DNA from: Candidatus Methylomirabilis sp.
GTDB taxonomy: Bacteria > DYJV01
Direction of reading: 5' to 3'
Assembly: GCA_020722945.1 (NCBI GenBank)
Contig: DYJV01000001.1
Location: 22,646-86,645 of the forward strand
Length of the DNA: 64,000 bases
Both the position numbers and the translations under genes were made by a program. The notes below the pieces were generated by a model. It made no database searches. It was not told where the DNA came from and saw nothing but the letters and a program-made list of their open reading frames with translations. Shown here piece by piece: positions 1-8,265 of this stretch. Each line of letters opens with the position of its first letter. The first letter of the stretch is position 1.

Positions 1-179
1 TTCAGCCTCCTAATCCAAGCTGGGGTAATATGTTGATGAGTGGTAAAGATAATATAGAATTTGCTTGGTGGCTCTCTGTTTTTCCGGGTTGTTCAATCTT
101 TGTAACTATAATTGCTTTTAACTTTATTGGTGAAGGGTTACAAGATATTTTAAATCCAAAAAAGCTAAATGAATCGTAA
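1..179 (+). CDS. Peptide/nickel-type ABC transporter permease, C-terminal end (partial)
   Basis: The reading frame is open from base 3 and ends at TAA 177-179; the 5' part lies outside the window. The visible tail contains NPSWGNMLMSG, then a hydrophobic stretch with FPG, and the ending FNFIGEGLQDILNPK. This is the typical C-terminus of DppC/OppC-family inner-membrane permeases, in which the last transmembrane helix is followed by GDGLRDxLDP-like residues. It would form half of the membrane channel of an oligopeptide, dipeptide or nickel importer. The substrate cannot be judged from 58 residues. The stop overlaps the next gene's ATG by 11 bases, suggesting co-transcription. Confidence 0.8.
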   Translation, partial: QPPNPSWGNMLMSGKDNIEFAWWLSVFPGCSIFVTIIAFNFIGEGLQDILNPKKLNES

Positions 180-801
180 TATTTTTGAACAATATTATCA
201 AAAATATGATAAATGGTATGATGAAAAAAAATTTGTATACTTATCAGAACTTCAACTCCTAAAAAAGGTTTTATCTCATGTAGAAGGGTTATCTTTGGAA
301 ATTGGGGTTGGAAGTGGTAGATTTGCCTCTGAGCTGAATATTAGATATGGATTAGAACCTGCTTTTAATGCTATTAAAGTTGCTTCATCAAGGGGTGTAA
401 TTTCTATATCAGGAGTTGGTGAATCATTACCATTTAAAGATAATTCTTTTGATTTAATTCTTTCACTTACTGTATTTGAGTTTGTAAATGATTTAGATAC
501 TGTTTTAAATGAGATAAGAAGAGTTCTTGTTGGGAATGGAATTTTGTTAGTTTCTATTATTGATGCTGATTCTTTTTTGGGGAAAATATATAAAAGCAGT
601 AGAGAATCTATATTTTATTCAAAAGCGAATATCTTTTCAGCTTCTGAACTTTTAAATATTCTTAACTCTTCAAAATTTGAGGTTGTAGAAATTTATCAGA
701 CTCTTTTTAAAAAATTAGAGAAGATAGAAGAATCACAAAATTATAAAAAAGGTTTTGGTGAGGGTGGATATGTTGTTTTTAAAGCAGTAACTAAAAAATA
801 G
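169..801 (+). CDS. SAM-dependent class I methyltransferase
   Basis: This 210-residue protein has the Rossmann-type methyltransferase fold. Motif I is LEIGVGSGRFASEL at about residues 42-55. An acidic residue after strand 2 is not obvious (RYGLEPAFNAI). Motif II/post-II appears as LPFKDNSFDLILSLTVFEFV near 89-108, followed by LNEIRRVLVGNGILLVSI. These match the UbiE/Methyltransf_11 group, which uses S-adenosylmethionine on small molecules or lipids. The start overlaps the end of the ABC permease gene. No substrate can be assigned. The class is secure; the role is unknown. Confidence 0.82.
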   Translation: MNRNIFEQYYQKYDKWYDEKKFVYLSELQLLKKVLSHVEGLSLEIGVGSGRFASELNIRYGLEPAFNAIKVASSRGVISISGVGESLPFKDNSFDLILSLTVFEFVNDLDTVLNEIRRVLVGNGILLVSIIDADSFLGKIYKSSRESIFYSKANIFSASELLNILNSSKFEVVEIYQTLFKKLEKIEESQNYKKGFGEGGYVVFKAVTKK

Positions 802-871
802 TTTTATTTTTTTTATCTTTGTTGTATTTAGATTCTAATAAATAAAATTTATAAATTTGGAGGGAAGATAG

Positions 872-1048
872 ATGGATGATAAGTTTGTTGAAGCTATTAA
901 AGATTTTGCAAAAAAAAATGATAACAAAATAACTTGTTCAGATGCGTGGTCTTTAGCTGACAAATTTTTAGTCAAAAGGTCAGATATGGCTGATTTATTG
1001 ACTAAATTAAATATAAAAATTATAAAATGTCAATTAGGTTGTTTTTAA
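872..1048 (+). CDS. Small conserved-looking protein ending in CQLGCF (58 aa)
   Basis: An ATG at 872 follows a good ribosome binding site (GGAGGGAAGA, 859-868) and opens 58 codons to TAA 1046-1048. The product is basic and soluble. A helical N-terminal half is followed by a segment like a small winged-helix or ParB/ModE-type DNA-binding unit (ITCSDAWSLADKF...ADLLTKLNIKI), and it ends KIIKCQLGCF with two cysteines. I recall similarly short proteins with a CQLGCF-like ending in delta-proteobacteria, but I cannot name a family. It lies 15 bases upstream of the IscU-like gene and is probably co-transcribed with it. The paired C-terminal cysteines could bind metal; that is inference. Confidence 0.6.
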   Translation: MDDKFVEAIKDFAKKNDNKITCSDAWSLADKFLVKRSDMADLLTKLNIKIIKCQLGCF

Positions 1049-1063
1049 TAAAGGTGATTTGCT

Positions 1064-1456
1064 GTGAACGAAGAGAAGCTAATGAAATATTTTTTAGAAG
1101 CTAAAGATCTTGGAGTGATAGATGAACCTACTACGGTTGGAATTGGGGGGGACCCTGGTTGCACAGATTACATAAAGATATACCTAAAAATAAGCCAAAA
1201 TGATATTATAGAAGATGCAAAAGCTCAAGTGTTTGGCTGTCATGTTGCGGTTGCTTGCACAAGTGCCTATTTGCAACTTATAAAGAACAAAAATATAAGA
1301 GATGCGGTAAATATAAAGTCAAAAGATGTTGTGAAAGAAGTTGGTGGTCTCTCTGATAAGAAAACGCATTGTTCAGAATTAGGACCTTTAGCTCTTGAAA
1401 ATGCAATTTCTGATTATTTAATTAATAAATTATATGCAACTCAAGAAGATTCTTGA
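1064..1456 (+). CDS. IscU/NifU-N-like iron-sulfur cluster scaffold protein
   Basis: This 130-residue protein from a GTG start resembles IscU and the NifU N-terminal domain. The three scaffold cysteines are recognisable in GDPGCTD (C33), VFGCHVAVACTSAYL (C58, where IscU has YGCGSAIASSS) and KTHCSELG (C103, preceded by the conserved His). An extra cysteine occurs at C64. IscU assembles 2Fe-2S and 4Fe-4S clusters with sulfur from IscS. No cysteine desulfurase, IscA or ferredoxin lies beside it, so it may be a secondary scaffold or have a specialised client. It is preceded by the small CQLGCF protein and is probably in the same transcript. Confidence 0.8.
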   Translation: MNEEKLMKYFLEAKDLGVIDEPTTVGIGGDPGCTDYIKIYLKISQNDIIEDAKAQVFGCHVAVACTSAYLQLIKNKNIRDAVNIKSKDVVKEVGGLSDKKTHCSELGPLALENAISDYLINKLYATQEDS

Positions 1457-1515
1457 TTTTATTTTCAATATAATTTATAATTATAATATATTTTTTTAAA
1501 AATTAAAAGGAAGCT

Positions 1516-2850
1516 ATGAAAATAAAGATTGATTACAATTTTTGTATGGAAGATATCATAGGTAAAGATGGGATATCACAGAAAGAAATATCCAAATTAT
1601 CCCAATCTACAGAAGAAGTTCATAAAAAAATTATTAAAGAGAGAGATAATGATATTATTGGTTTTTACAAATTACCTTTTTTAGATTGTAAAGATATTAA
1701 AAATAAAGCAAAAATTTTTCGAGAAAATTATAAAACTTGTGTCCTGATTGGAATAGGTGGTTCAGCATTAGGGGCAAATGCTATTTTTACTTCATTGTCA
1801 AAATTTTTTGATAATAGACTTTTTATTATTGATAATGTTGATCCAGATATATTTTATGAATTGATCGATAAGATAAATATCAAAGAAACTTTTTTTGTTG
1901 TAGTTAGTAAATCTGGTGGCACAGCAGAAACAATCAGTAATTTTTTGGTTTTTCGAAAGTATTTGATTGATAATCTTGGTTTTGAAGAGTATAAAAAGAG
2001 AGTTGTTATAATTACTGACTCTAAAAAGGGACCACTTAGAGAGTTAGTTTTATCTGAAAATTTAGAAAGTTTCTCTATCCCTGAAAATGTTGGGGGAAGA
2101 TTTTCAGTTTTATCTGCTGCTGGGTTGTTTCCTTTAAGTTTTGTTGGAATAGATATAGAGCTAATCCTTGAAGGTGCAATATATATGAGTAATATCCTCC
2201 AAAATGATAATATTTTTGAGAATCCATCATATCTTCTTGGCTCCATACACTATTTAGCGTATCATAAAGGTAAATCTATAAATGTTTTTATGCCATATTC
2301 CTCTAAGCTACATAAAATTGCTGATTGGTTTATCCAACTATGGGCAGAAAGTCTTGGGAAAGAGCTTATAGGGATTACACCTCTCAAAGCAATTGGAGCT
2401 ACTGACCAGCACTCTCAGTTACAGCTTTTTATGGAGGGTTCAAAAGATAAGCTCGTTACTTTTATTCAGATTGAGAAATTTAAAAATGATATACTGATTC
2501 CAGAGCAAGATATAAGTTCCAAATATAAATATCTGTTTAATCATTCTATGGGAGAGTTACTTAATAATGAGTGTAATGCTACTAAGGCTGCTCTTGCTAT
2601 CAATGGTATTATGAATTATACTATTTTGCTTGAAGACCTAAATCCATTTATATTGGGAGAGTTACTTTTTATGTTTCAGGTGATGACTCATTATACAGGA
2701 TATTTATTTGAAATTAATCCTTTCAATCAGCCAGGGGTTGAATTAGGTAAAGAATTTACCTACTCTATAATGGGAAGAGATAATTATGCAGAAAGACATC
2801 ATGAGTATCTTAATTTGATAAGCAGAAGTAAAAAAGAGTATATCTTATAG
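1516..2850 (+). CDS. pgi: Glucose-6-phosphate isomerase
   Basis: The 444-residue protein interconverts glucose 6-phosphate and fructose 6-phosphate in glycolysis and gluconeogenesis. Two SIS-type sugar-isomerase domains are visible: IGIGGSALGANAIF near 76-89, SKSGGTAETISNFL near 131-144, VGGRFSVLSAAGLFP near 192-206 and the C-terminal signature GATDQHSQLQL near 294-304. The length fits the compact bacterial Pgi (about 440-450 residues), not the 550-residue E. coli form. The start is preceded by AAAAGGAAGCT. The stop is 13 bases before cheA, so some read-through into the chemotaxis run is possible. Confidence 0.95.
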   Translation: MKIKIDYNFCMEDIIGKDGISQKEISKLSQSTEEVHKKIIKERDNDIIGFYKLPFLDCKDIKNKAKIFRENYKTCVLIGIGGSALGANAIFTSLSKFFDNRLFIIDNVDPDIFYELIDKINIKETFFVVVSKSGGTAETISNFLVFRKYLIDNLGFEEYKKRVVIITDSKKGPLRELVLSENLESFSIPENVGGRFSVLSAAGLFPLSFVGIDIELILEGAIYMSNILQNDNIFENPSYLLGSIHYLAYHKGKSINVFMPYSSKLHKIADWFIQLWAESLGKELIGITPLKAIGATDQHSQLQLFMEGSKDKLVTFIQIEKFKNDILIPEQDISSKYKYLFNHSMGELLNNECNATKAALAINGIMNYTILLEDLNPFILGELLFMFQVMTHYTGYLFEINPFNQPGVELGKEFTYSIMGRDNYAERHHEYLNLISRSKKEYIL

Positions 2851-2863
2851 TCCGGAGTATTTT

Positions 2864-5800
2864 ATGAATGATGAGTTTTCAGAATTTTTTTCTGATTTTT
2901 TAGTTGAAGCAGAAGAGCATATAACCAATATAAATAATTACCTATTAGAGATAGAAAGTCAGTTTAAGCAGGGAGAAGAGACCAGTTATGAGAGAATAAA
3001 TGCTATTTTTAGAGCTGTTCATACTATAAAAGGCCTTTCTGGAATGCTTGGTTTTGAACCTCTTCAAAAACTTGCTCATGCTATGGAAGATCTTATGGGT
3101 GAAGTTAGAGAAGGAAAGAAAAAGCTTTCTGAGCCTATATTTAATATTCTTTTTTTATCTTCTGATCGGATAAATCAGATGTTAGAAGAGATTAAGCTAA
3201 AAGGTTCTACTACTACTTCCCCTGACGATATTGTTAATAATTTAAGAGAAATAATAAGTAATAACATTGAGAAAAAAGAATCACCATCTCCAGAGTCTAT
3301 AAATCTTGATTTTATTGATTTTAAAATCCCTATTGATGATTTAAAAATTACAGAGATAGAGAGTGCTCTTTTAAGAGATGTAATTAGTAAAGATTTAAAT
3401 GTTTTTATGGTAGTTAAAGAGATTGCAGGTGGAATTTCAGAGGATAAATTTAATAAACTGCCAATATTTAAAGATATAGATAATTGTGCTGACCTAATAT
3501 TATATAGACCCACAATAGAAAATATTATATTATCTAAAAAAGACTCTATTTTTTGTTACTTTATATTTTCATCAAATGAAAGTTTTGATACTATCAAAGA
3601 TAAATTTTTTGATGAGATAAAAGTTTTGAGAGTCTCTCTTAATTTAGATAATAAAAAGATTCAGGAGAGTAAAATGGCTGAAGAATCAAATTTTGAAGTA
3701 TTCAGATTAAAGGATGCAGGTTTTGATGAATCAATAGTTGCAGAATTTTTTGAGGAAGTTGATGAGCTCGTAGAAAGTCTTGATATGAATCTTCTTGAGC
3801 TTGAGAAATCTCCTCAGGATTCAGAAACATTGAATGCTATTTTTAGAGTTGCACATACGATTAAAGGTGCATCTTCAATGTTTGGGTTTGAACCTATTGT
3901 TAAGCTTACCCACTCTATGGAGAATCTCTTTGATAACCTTAGAAAAGGTTCTTTGATTGTTAACTCACAGATTATGGATATATTTTTTCAAGGGGTTGAC
4001 CTTTTAAAATCGATGCTCTCCTCTTTAAAAAATAAAGGGATAATAGACCAAAATTTTATCCCTATTGTAAAAAATATTAATGATATACTCAACAATAAAG
4101 GGGGATCTATCCCATCATCAAAAAGCGAAGCTGATATTTCTGAGGTAAAAGATAGTAGTAAATCTCTAAATTCTTCTAATGGACTTGACATTGATCTTGA
4201 CCCAGAGTTTTACAATGCTCTTTCGGAAAAAGAGATAAATTTCATTGGTGAGGAGATAGCGAAGGGGAATTATATATATGAAGTTGATATTATCTACCCT
4301 CAAGATGTTTTACAGACAACCTTTAAGCCATTTGAGGGATTGTTTACCGGAATAGAAATAGTTGGTGAATTGATATCTGTTTTACCTGATATTGGTAAAG
4401 TTCCTGAACTTTCAGATTACGACATAGAGAAATTTTACATTTCATTAAAAGTTATAATATCATCTAATCTTTCATTTGAATCTTTTAAATCAATGCTTGC
4501 AGGGTTTTCCGATACAATGGAGATGAATTTTAAAGAATTGAATAAGAGAAAAGATGACCATATAAAAATGATGAATATCGAAGATAAAAAAGATATAAAA
4601 ATTCAAAATTCTAAACCTCAGGAGCCAATTATTGTGAAACAAGATAGTCCAATATTAAAACAGGAGGCTCCTTCAGATTCACAAGGGAAAGATAAAGCTG
4701 ATTCCTCCGCTTCTAAAAAATCTGGAGCTAATACAATAAGAGTGGATTTAGAGAGACTTGATAAATTGTTAAATTTAGTCGGAGAATTTGTTATTGATAG
4801 GACAAGATTTGCACAAATAAGTCAGGAGCTTAGAGAAAAATTCCCGCATGATCCTCTAATTGTTCAATTGAATGAAACCAACCAGATATTTGGTAGACAT
4901 ATGAATGAGATACAAGAAGTCATAATGAGTGTCAGGATGATACCTATTGGCAATACTTTTAACAAATACCCAAGAATAGTGAGAGATTTAGCAAAAGATA
5001 GTGAAAAGGAGATAAATCTTGAAATAAGTGGGCAGGAGACAGAACTTGATAAAACTCTTGTTGAGGAGATAGGTGACCCTTTGGTTCACTTGATAAGAAA
5101 TGCCATTGATCACGGAATTGAAAAGCCTGAGGAGAGAATAAAAAAGGGTAAACCTAAACAGGGCACAATTAAGCTTTCAGCTCATCATGAGGGTAACCAT
5201 ATTGTAATTACAATATCAGATGATGGCAATGGAATTGATACAGAGAGAGTGAGGTTAAAAGCTATTGAGAAGGGTTTGATAAGGGAAGATGACAATATGT
5301 CTAAAAAAGATCTTCTCAATCTTATTTTTGAACCTGGTTTTTCTACGGCTGCTAAGGTTACAAACATAAGTGGACGTGGTGTTGGTATGGATGTTGTAAA
5401 GAGAAATATCTCCAAGTTAAAGGGGATTGTTGATATTGATACATTTGTTGGTCAGGGCACTACAATAAAAATTAAATTACCGTTAACTTTAGCTATTATT
5501 CAGGTTTTAATGGTTCAAGTTGCAAGTGAAATATTTGCTATTCCTCTTCCATCTATTATTGAAACAATAAGAATAGCAAAAAATGAGATACAGATAATAG
5601 AAAACTATGAAATGATTACATTGAGAGATTCTGTATTGCCTATTGCAAGAATTAAAGATATTTTTGAGTTAGATGATAAATCAAATAAAGGCTCCCTTTC
5701 TTATAATAATGAACTTGAACTTGATGAAAGTGGAAAATATTTTATTGTTATTGTAGGACTTGCAGAGCAGAGAGTTGGTTTGATAGTTGACCGTCTTATT

Positions 5801-5959
5801 ACCCAGCAAGAGGTAGTTATTAAATCTTTAGGAGCTCTGCTCAAAAATTCCCGAGGTATTGCTGGAGCAACTATACTTGGTAATGGTAAAGTTGCACTTA
5901 TTTTAGATATTGGTGAAGTTATAGAAGGTCTTAAAAGTATTGGAGTTGCAACTTTTTAG
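2864..5959 (+). CDS. cheA: CheA-type chemotaxis histidine kinase with two Hpt domains
   Basis: At 1031 residues this is much longer than the usual 650-750. Two histidine phosphotransfer domains are present: FRAVHTIKGLSGMLGFE with phospho-acceptor H53, and FRVAHTIKGASSMFGFE with H331. Each is followed by an intermediate domain (about 145-265 and 445-555). A low-complexity linker leads to the P3 dimerisation helices (RVDLERLDKLLNLVGEFV, about 624), the HATPase domain (N box HLIRNAIDHG about 743, G boxes DDGNGID and GRGVGMDVV) and a C-terminal CheW-like domain. No receiver domain is attached. It should autophosphorylate in response to chemoreceptors and pass phosphate to a CheY-type partner, which is not in this window. 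It is followed directly by STAS and cheW genes. Confidence 0.95.
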   Translation: MNDEFSEFFSDFLVEAEEHITNINNYLLEIESQFKQGEETSYERINAIFRAVHTIKGLSGMLGFEPLQKLAHAMEDLMGEVREGKKKLSEPIFNILFLSSDRINQMLEEIKLKGSTTTSPDDIVNNLREIISNNIEKKESPSPESINLDFIDFKIPIDDLKITEIESALLRDVISKDLNVFMVVKEIAGGISEDKFNKLPIFKDIDNCADLILYRPTIENIILSKKDSIFCYFIFSSNESFDTIKDKFFDEIKVLRVSLNLDNKKIQESKMAEESNFEVFRLKDAGFDESIVAEFFEEVDELVESLDMNLLELEKSPQDSETLNAIFRVAHTIKGASSMFGFEPIVKLTHSMENLFDNLRKGSLIVNSQIMDIFFQGVDLLKSMLSSLKNKGIIDQNFIPIVKNINDILNNKGGSIPSSKSEADISEVKDSSKSLNSSNGLDIDLDPEFYNALSEKEINFIGEEIAKGNYIYEVDIIYPQDVLQTTFKPFEGLFTGIEIVGELISVLPDIGKVPELSDYDIEKFYISLKVIISSNLSFESFKSMLAGFSDTMEMNFKELNKRKDDHIKMMNIEDKKDIKIQNSKPQEPIIVKQDSPILKQEAPSDSQGKDKADSSASKKSGANTIRVDLERLDKLLNLVGEFVIDRTRFAQISQELREKFPHDPLIVQLNETNQIFGRHMNEIQEVIMSVRMIPIGNTFNKYPRIVRDLAKDSEKEINLEISGQETELDKTLVEEIGDPLVHLIRNAIDHGIEKPEERIKKGKPKQGTIKLSAHHEGNHIVITISDDGNGIDTERVRLKAIEKGLIREDDNMSKKDLLNLIFEPGFSTAAKVTNISGRGVGMDVVKRNISKLKGIVDIDTFVGQGTTIKIKLPLTLAIIQVLMVQVASEIFAIPLPSIIETIRIAKNEIQIIENYEMITLRDSVLPIARIKDIFELDDKSNKGSLSYNNELELDESGKYFIVIVGLAEQRVGLIVDRLITQQEVVIKSLGALLKNSRGIAGATILGNGKVALILDIGEVIEGLKSIGVATF

Positions 5960-5982
5960 ATAAAAAAAGGGAGGGTATTTAA

Positions 5983-6318
5983 GTGGATATTAAAAAAAAT
6001 GTAGAAGGTAGTATTTTTATAATTCAAATTGATGGGAATCTAATTCTTTCTGATCTTAAAGAGGCAAGAGATTTTGTAAAAAATTGCATTGATAACGAAA
6101 ATGCTACCGAAATAATTTTTAATCTTGATAATGTTGATTTTATAGATTCTGCAGGTATAGGTTTTATTGTATCTGTTTTTAAATCTATAAAATCGAGAAA
6201 TGGTAAATTTGGACTTGCATGTCTTAAATCAAAGCCTAAAGAAGTCTTTAAACTGACAAGGCTTGATAAAATTATCCCTATTTATGATAATGTAGAGAGG
6301 GCAAAGCAGGAGCTTTAA
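5983..6318 (+). CDS. STAS-domain protein (anti-sigma factor antagonist-like)
   Basis: This 111-residue single-domain protein starts at GTG after GGGAGGG. It has the STAS fold of SpoIIAA/RsbV proteins: NVDFIDSAGIGFIVSVF near 50-66 carries the DSAG motif whose serine is the usual phosphorylation site of an anti-sigma kinase. No RsbW-type kinase is encoded in the window. Sitting between cheA and cheW, spaced by one base from cheW, it is more likely part of the chemosensory complex or of an output switch than of a sigma-factor circuit. That reading is inference from context. Confidence 0.85.
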   Translation: MDIKKNVEGSIFIIQIDGNLILSDLKEARDFVKNCIDNENATEIIFNLDNVDFIDSAGIGFIVSVFKSIKSRNGKFGLACLKSKPKEVFKLTRLDKIIPIYDNVERAKQEL

Positions 6319-6319
6319 G

Positions 6320-6817
6320 ATGATAGAGGAGAATATAAATAATCTTTTAAAGAGTGAAGATTTTGAGACAAAGATTAAATTTGATAATAGGGTTCAGATG
6401 GTTGGCTTCAAACTTGGCAATGAAGAGTATATGGTTGAAATCAATAAAATCCGTGAGATTATTATGACTGCTGAAATTACCTATGTGCCAAGAGTTTCTG
6501 CTTACTTTGAAGGAGTTATAAATCTTAGAGGTCGAATAGTCCCTATAATAAATCTCAGAAAGAAGTTAAATATGCCCATTCAGGAAATTACCAGAACTAC
6601 AAGAATTTTAATTATGGAAATACTTGATATGAGTGTAGGTTTTATTGTTGATAGAATTACTAAGGTTATTATTATTCCTGAAAAAAATATAGATGCTACA
6701 CCTACAACTTTTGGAAGTATTGCTGCAGAGTTCATAACTGGAGTGGGAAGATTTGAAAACAAAATAATTGGGTGGATAAATGTAGAAAAAATAATTGAAG
6801 ATTGCATGGTAAAATAA
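6320..6817 (+). CDS. cheW: Chemotaxis coupling protein CheW
   Basis: A 165-residue CheW-domain protein linking chemoreceptors to CheA. The characteristic first barrel is seen in MVGFKLGNEEYMVEINKIRE (about 33-52), then VPRVSAYFEGVINLRGRIVPIINLR (about 56-84), a second hallmark IMEILDMSVGFIVDRI and the late VGRFENKIIGWINVEKI. An N-terminal extension of about 30 residues precedes the domain. The stop TAA (6815-6817) shares its last base with the ATG of the Hsp70-like gene (TAATG), a translational-coupling arrangement. It acts at the cytoplasmic tips of receptor arrays. Confidence 0.95.
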   Translation: MIEENINNLLKSEDFETKIKFDNRVQMVGFKLGNEEYMVEINKIREIIMTAEITYVPRVSAYFEGVINLRGRIVPIINLRKKLNMPIQEITRTTRILIMEILDMSVGFIVDRITKVIIIPEKNIDATPTTFGSIAAEFITGVGRFENKIIGWINVEKIIEDCMVK

Positions 6818-8259
6818 TGGAGGTTGTTTTAGGAATAGATTTTGGAACAACTAATTCAGTTGTTGCAACATTTATTAATAACCAGCCAGCAATCATAAAA
6901 AATAAAGATGGCAATAATATTACACCTTCTGTCGTATCTTATTCTAAGGATAAAGCCTTATTAGTAGGGGATTCAGCTAAAAGGCAGATAATTATAAACC
7001 CTGAAAATACAATCTCATCAATTAAACGCTTTATTGGAGATAAAAAAAAGTTTAAAGTTGGGAATGAATTTTTATCTCCTCACGAAATTGCTTCAAAGAT
7101 ATTATCATATATAAAAGAATCTGCTGAAGCTTTCTTTTCTACTCAAATTTCAAAAGCTATTATTACAGTTCCTGCATATTTTACAAATAATCAGAGAAAT
7201 CTTACAAAATTAGCGGGTAAATTAGCTGGTCTTGATGTCCTTAGAATTTTGAATGAACCTACTGCTGCTGCTCTTTCATATGGGTTTGATAACAATTTTA
7301 AAGGGAATATTATGGTTTTTGACTTTGGTGGAGGAACATTTGATGTTTCTATACTTGAAGTTGAAGATGGTGTTTTTGAGGTAAAATCTACAGCAGGCAA
7401 CAATTTTTTAGGTGGAGATGATTTTGATTTTAGAGTTGTTAATTTATTAATTGATGATTTTAAATCTAAATACAATATTGATTTAAAAAATGACAAAATG
7501 GCATTTCATAAAGTAAAAGAGCAGGCAGAGAAGGCAAAGATATCCTTATCTACAAGTAAAGAAGTCTTTATAAACATCCCTTTTATCTCTGCAGATGAGA
7601 ATGGAGTTAAACATTTAGAATATTTATTGACTATAGAGGAATTTGACAAAATAACAGAAGATTTAGTTGATCAAACATTGGTATGTGTAGAAAATGCATT
7701 AAAAGATGCTTCTATGACCCCTGCAAATATTGATAATATAATATTTGTCGGTGGCTCAACCCAAATAAAGCAATTTTCTGATAAAATTTATCAATTTATG
7801 GGGAAACATCCTGAAAAAAATATTAACCCTATGTTTGCTGTTGCTATGGGAGCTGCTATACAAGGTAATATAATTGCAGGGGATAAGAAAGATATAGTTT
7901 TACTTGATGTAAATTCCCTTACTCTTGGTGTTGAGACAAAAGGGAATATATTTGTCCCTATAATAAACAGATGCACTACAATTCCTGTAAGGGAGAGTAG
8001 GCTTTTTACTACTGTGAGGGATAATCAAGATAGCGTCAACATAAATATTTATCAAGGGGAAAGCAATGATTGCTCATATAACTCTTTTATTGGGGCAATA
8101 CAATTAACAAATATCCCTCCTCAACCTAAAGGTGTGCCCAGAGTAGAAGTTATTTTTGATATAGATGTTGATGGAATACTTAATATCTCTGTTATAGATC
8201 AAAAAAATGGTTGTAAGCAGGATATGACTGTTGATAATTGTTTTTTGGAGAGTCTATAA
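6817..8259 (+). CDS. Short Hsp70/DnaK-like chaperone lacking the helical lid
   Basis: I prefer ATG 6817 to an upstream in-frame TTG at 6802 because it overlaps the cheW stop and gives the family N-terminus MEVVLGIDFGTTNSVVATF. The ATPase domain is intact: phosphate 1 (IDFGTTNS), LNEPTAAALSYG, VFDFGGGTFDVSILEV and IIFVGGSTQIKQF. A substrate-binding beta domain follows (VNSLTLGVETKGN to DGILNISVIDQKNG). The protein then stops at 480 residues, about 150 short of DnaK, so the alpha-helical lid and tail are absent. It lies in a chemotaxis run and six bases before a J-domain gene, which suggests a dedicated chaperone pair. Housekeeping DnaK is unlikely. Confidence 0.9.
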   Translation: MEVVLGIDFGTTNSVVATFINNQPAIIKNKDGNNITPSVVSYSKDKALLVGDSAKRQIIINPENTISSIKRFIGDKKKFKVGNEFLSPHEIASKILSYIKESAEAFFSTQISKAIITVPAYFTNNQRNLTKLAGKLAGLDVLRILNEPTAAALSYGFDNNFKGNIMVFDFGGGTFDVSILEVEDGVFEVKSTAGNNFLGGDDFDFRVVNLLIDDFKSKYNIDLKNDKMAFHKVKEQAEKAKISLSTSKEVFINIPFISADENGVKHLEYLLTIEEFDKITEDLVDQTLVCVENALKDASMTPANIDNIIFVGGSTQIKQFSDKIYQFMGKHPEKNINPMFAVAMGAAIQGNIIAGDKKDIVLLDVNSLTLGVETKGNIFVPIINRCTTIPVRESRLFTTVRDNQDSVNINIYQGESNDCSYNSFIGAIQLTNIPPQPKGVPRVEVIFDIDVDGILNISVIDQKNGCKQDMTVDNCFLESL

Positions 8260-8265
8260 TATATA

